Shown here: positions 5,770 to 6,013 of the stretch, one piece after another
Layout of the letters: each line of letters begins with the position of its first letter
How positions within the stretch are numbered: the stretch's first letter is position 1
Source of the DNA: an uncultured Archangium sp.
Lineage (GTDB): Bacteria; Myxococcota; Myxococcia; Myxococcales; Myxococcaceae
Reading direction: 5' to 3'
Length of the DNA stretch: 6,013 nt
Assembly: GCA_937875615.1 (NCBI GenBank)
Contig: CALNBU010000169.1
Coordinates: 1-6,013 of the forward strand
Made by a program: the position numbers and the translations under genes
Notes under the pieces: model-generated
Database searches by the model: none
What the model saw: only the letters and a program-made list of their open reading frames with translations
What the model was told of the DNA's origin: nothing

Positions 5770-6013
5770 GGTGCGCCTCCGATGGAGCGCTGGATCGCCG
5801 CGCGCGCGGTGGCCACGTCCGCCCGGCCCTGCAACACCGAGAGCTGCGACTGCGTGTACTTGATCTGCGCGTTGCGGACCTCCAACGAGCTGCCCACGCC
5901 GGCGGCGAAGCGCTCCGACTCCAGCTCCGCCTGCAGCGGGGTCGCGAGCGAGGCGTCGCCGGCCTCATCCTCGGCCAGCGCGGTCTGCGCGTCGATCCGG
6001 TTCACCACGGTGG
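5766..6013 (-). CDS. TolC-like outer membrane efflux protein, C-terminal end (partial)
   Basis: The frame enters from the right edge and ends at a TGA at 5766-5768, giving about 82 residues. A GTG at 6008 could be mistaken for a start, but the frame is open beyond it and the family pattern is already under way, so the 5-prime part lies outside the window. The segment ESERFAAGVGSSLEVRNAQIKYTQSQLSVLQGRADVATARAAI (shown here in parts: ESERFAAGVGSSLEVRNAQ at about 30-48 from the GTG) is the usual last helical repeat of outer-membrane efflux proteins, where R/ERFxxGxxSxLEVxxAQ precedes a long helix ending in a short ALG-like tail. These proteins form trimeric ducts across the outer membrane and periplasm. 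Its overlap with the adaptor gene argues that it is the dedicated exit channel of this ABC system. Confidence 0.88.
   Translation of the reverse strand, partial: TVVNRIDAQTALAEDEAGDASLATPLQAELESERFAAGVGSSLEVRNAQIKYTQSQLSVLQGRADVATARAAIQRSIGGAP
5776..5780 (-). promoter_or_regulatory. Ribosome-binding site of the adaptor gene
   Basis: The minus strand reads GGAGG, 6 bases before the ATG at 5769. It lies inside the final codons of the TolC-like gene and fixes the adaptor start at the ATGA overlap. Confidence 0.65.

Noticed and set aside
5168..5968. Minus-strand frame of 266 codons overlapping the adaptor and TolC-like genes
   Set aside because: Extremely Arg/Ala/Gly-rich and out of frame with two genes that have clear family patterns.

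Overview
The window comes from a high-GC Gram-negative bacterium. An outer-membrane TolC-type factor, a membrane-fusion adaptor and MacB-type permeases together require a two-membrane envelope. The GC-rich, nearly GAG-only codon use and the gene set would suit a myxobacterium or related proteobacterium, but that placement is a guess from memory of such operons. Every convincing gene lies on the minus strand, so the window reads biologically from right (6013) to left (1).

From 6013 to 1332 there is one compact tripartite ABC efflux operon. In order it holds the C-terminal end of a TolC-like outer-membrane efflux protein (cut by the window edge), a HlyD/MacA-type periplasmic adaptor, a stand-alone MacB/LolD-type ATPase, and two different MacB/FtsX-type permeases. 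Three of the four gene junctions are 4-base ATGA stop/start overlaps and the fourth is a 3-base gap, so the genes are almost certainly co-transcribed and translationally coupled. The ATPase would power a heterodimer of the two permeases. The adaptor would link that pump to the TolC-like channel. The substrate cannot be read from the sequence.

A 42-base gap (1290-1331) follows, carrying a strong 9+9 base inverted repeat. Next is a 401-codon open frame (1289-84) that is clearly a chimera. Residues 1 to about 188 are the N-terminal half of a trans-polyprenyl diphosphate synthase, including the first Asp-rich motif and ending before the second. Residues from about 189 on are the C-terminal three quarters of an EfeU/FTR1 iron permease, lacking its first REGLE motif. 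The join is in frame, each half lacks residues its family needs, and synonymous codon use changes at the join. A misassembly or a recombination scar is more likely than a working two-domain protein.

Left of the chimera, 32 bases after its stop, a good ribosome-binding site and ATG open a further minus-strand frame that runs off the window (51 to 1). It looks like a signal peptide and fits the start of efeO, as expected of an efeUO(B) iron-uptake operon. Positions 1 to about 725 therefore behave as a piece of an iron-uptake locus joined to the efflux/prenyl-synthase locus. I found no tRNA, rRNA, CRISPR array, transposase or convincing terminator.
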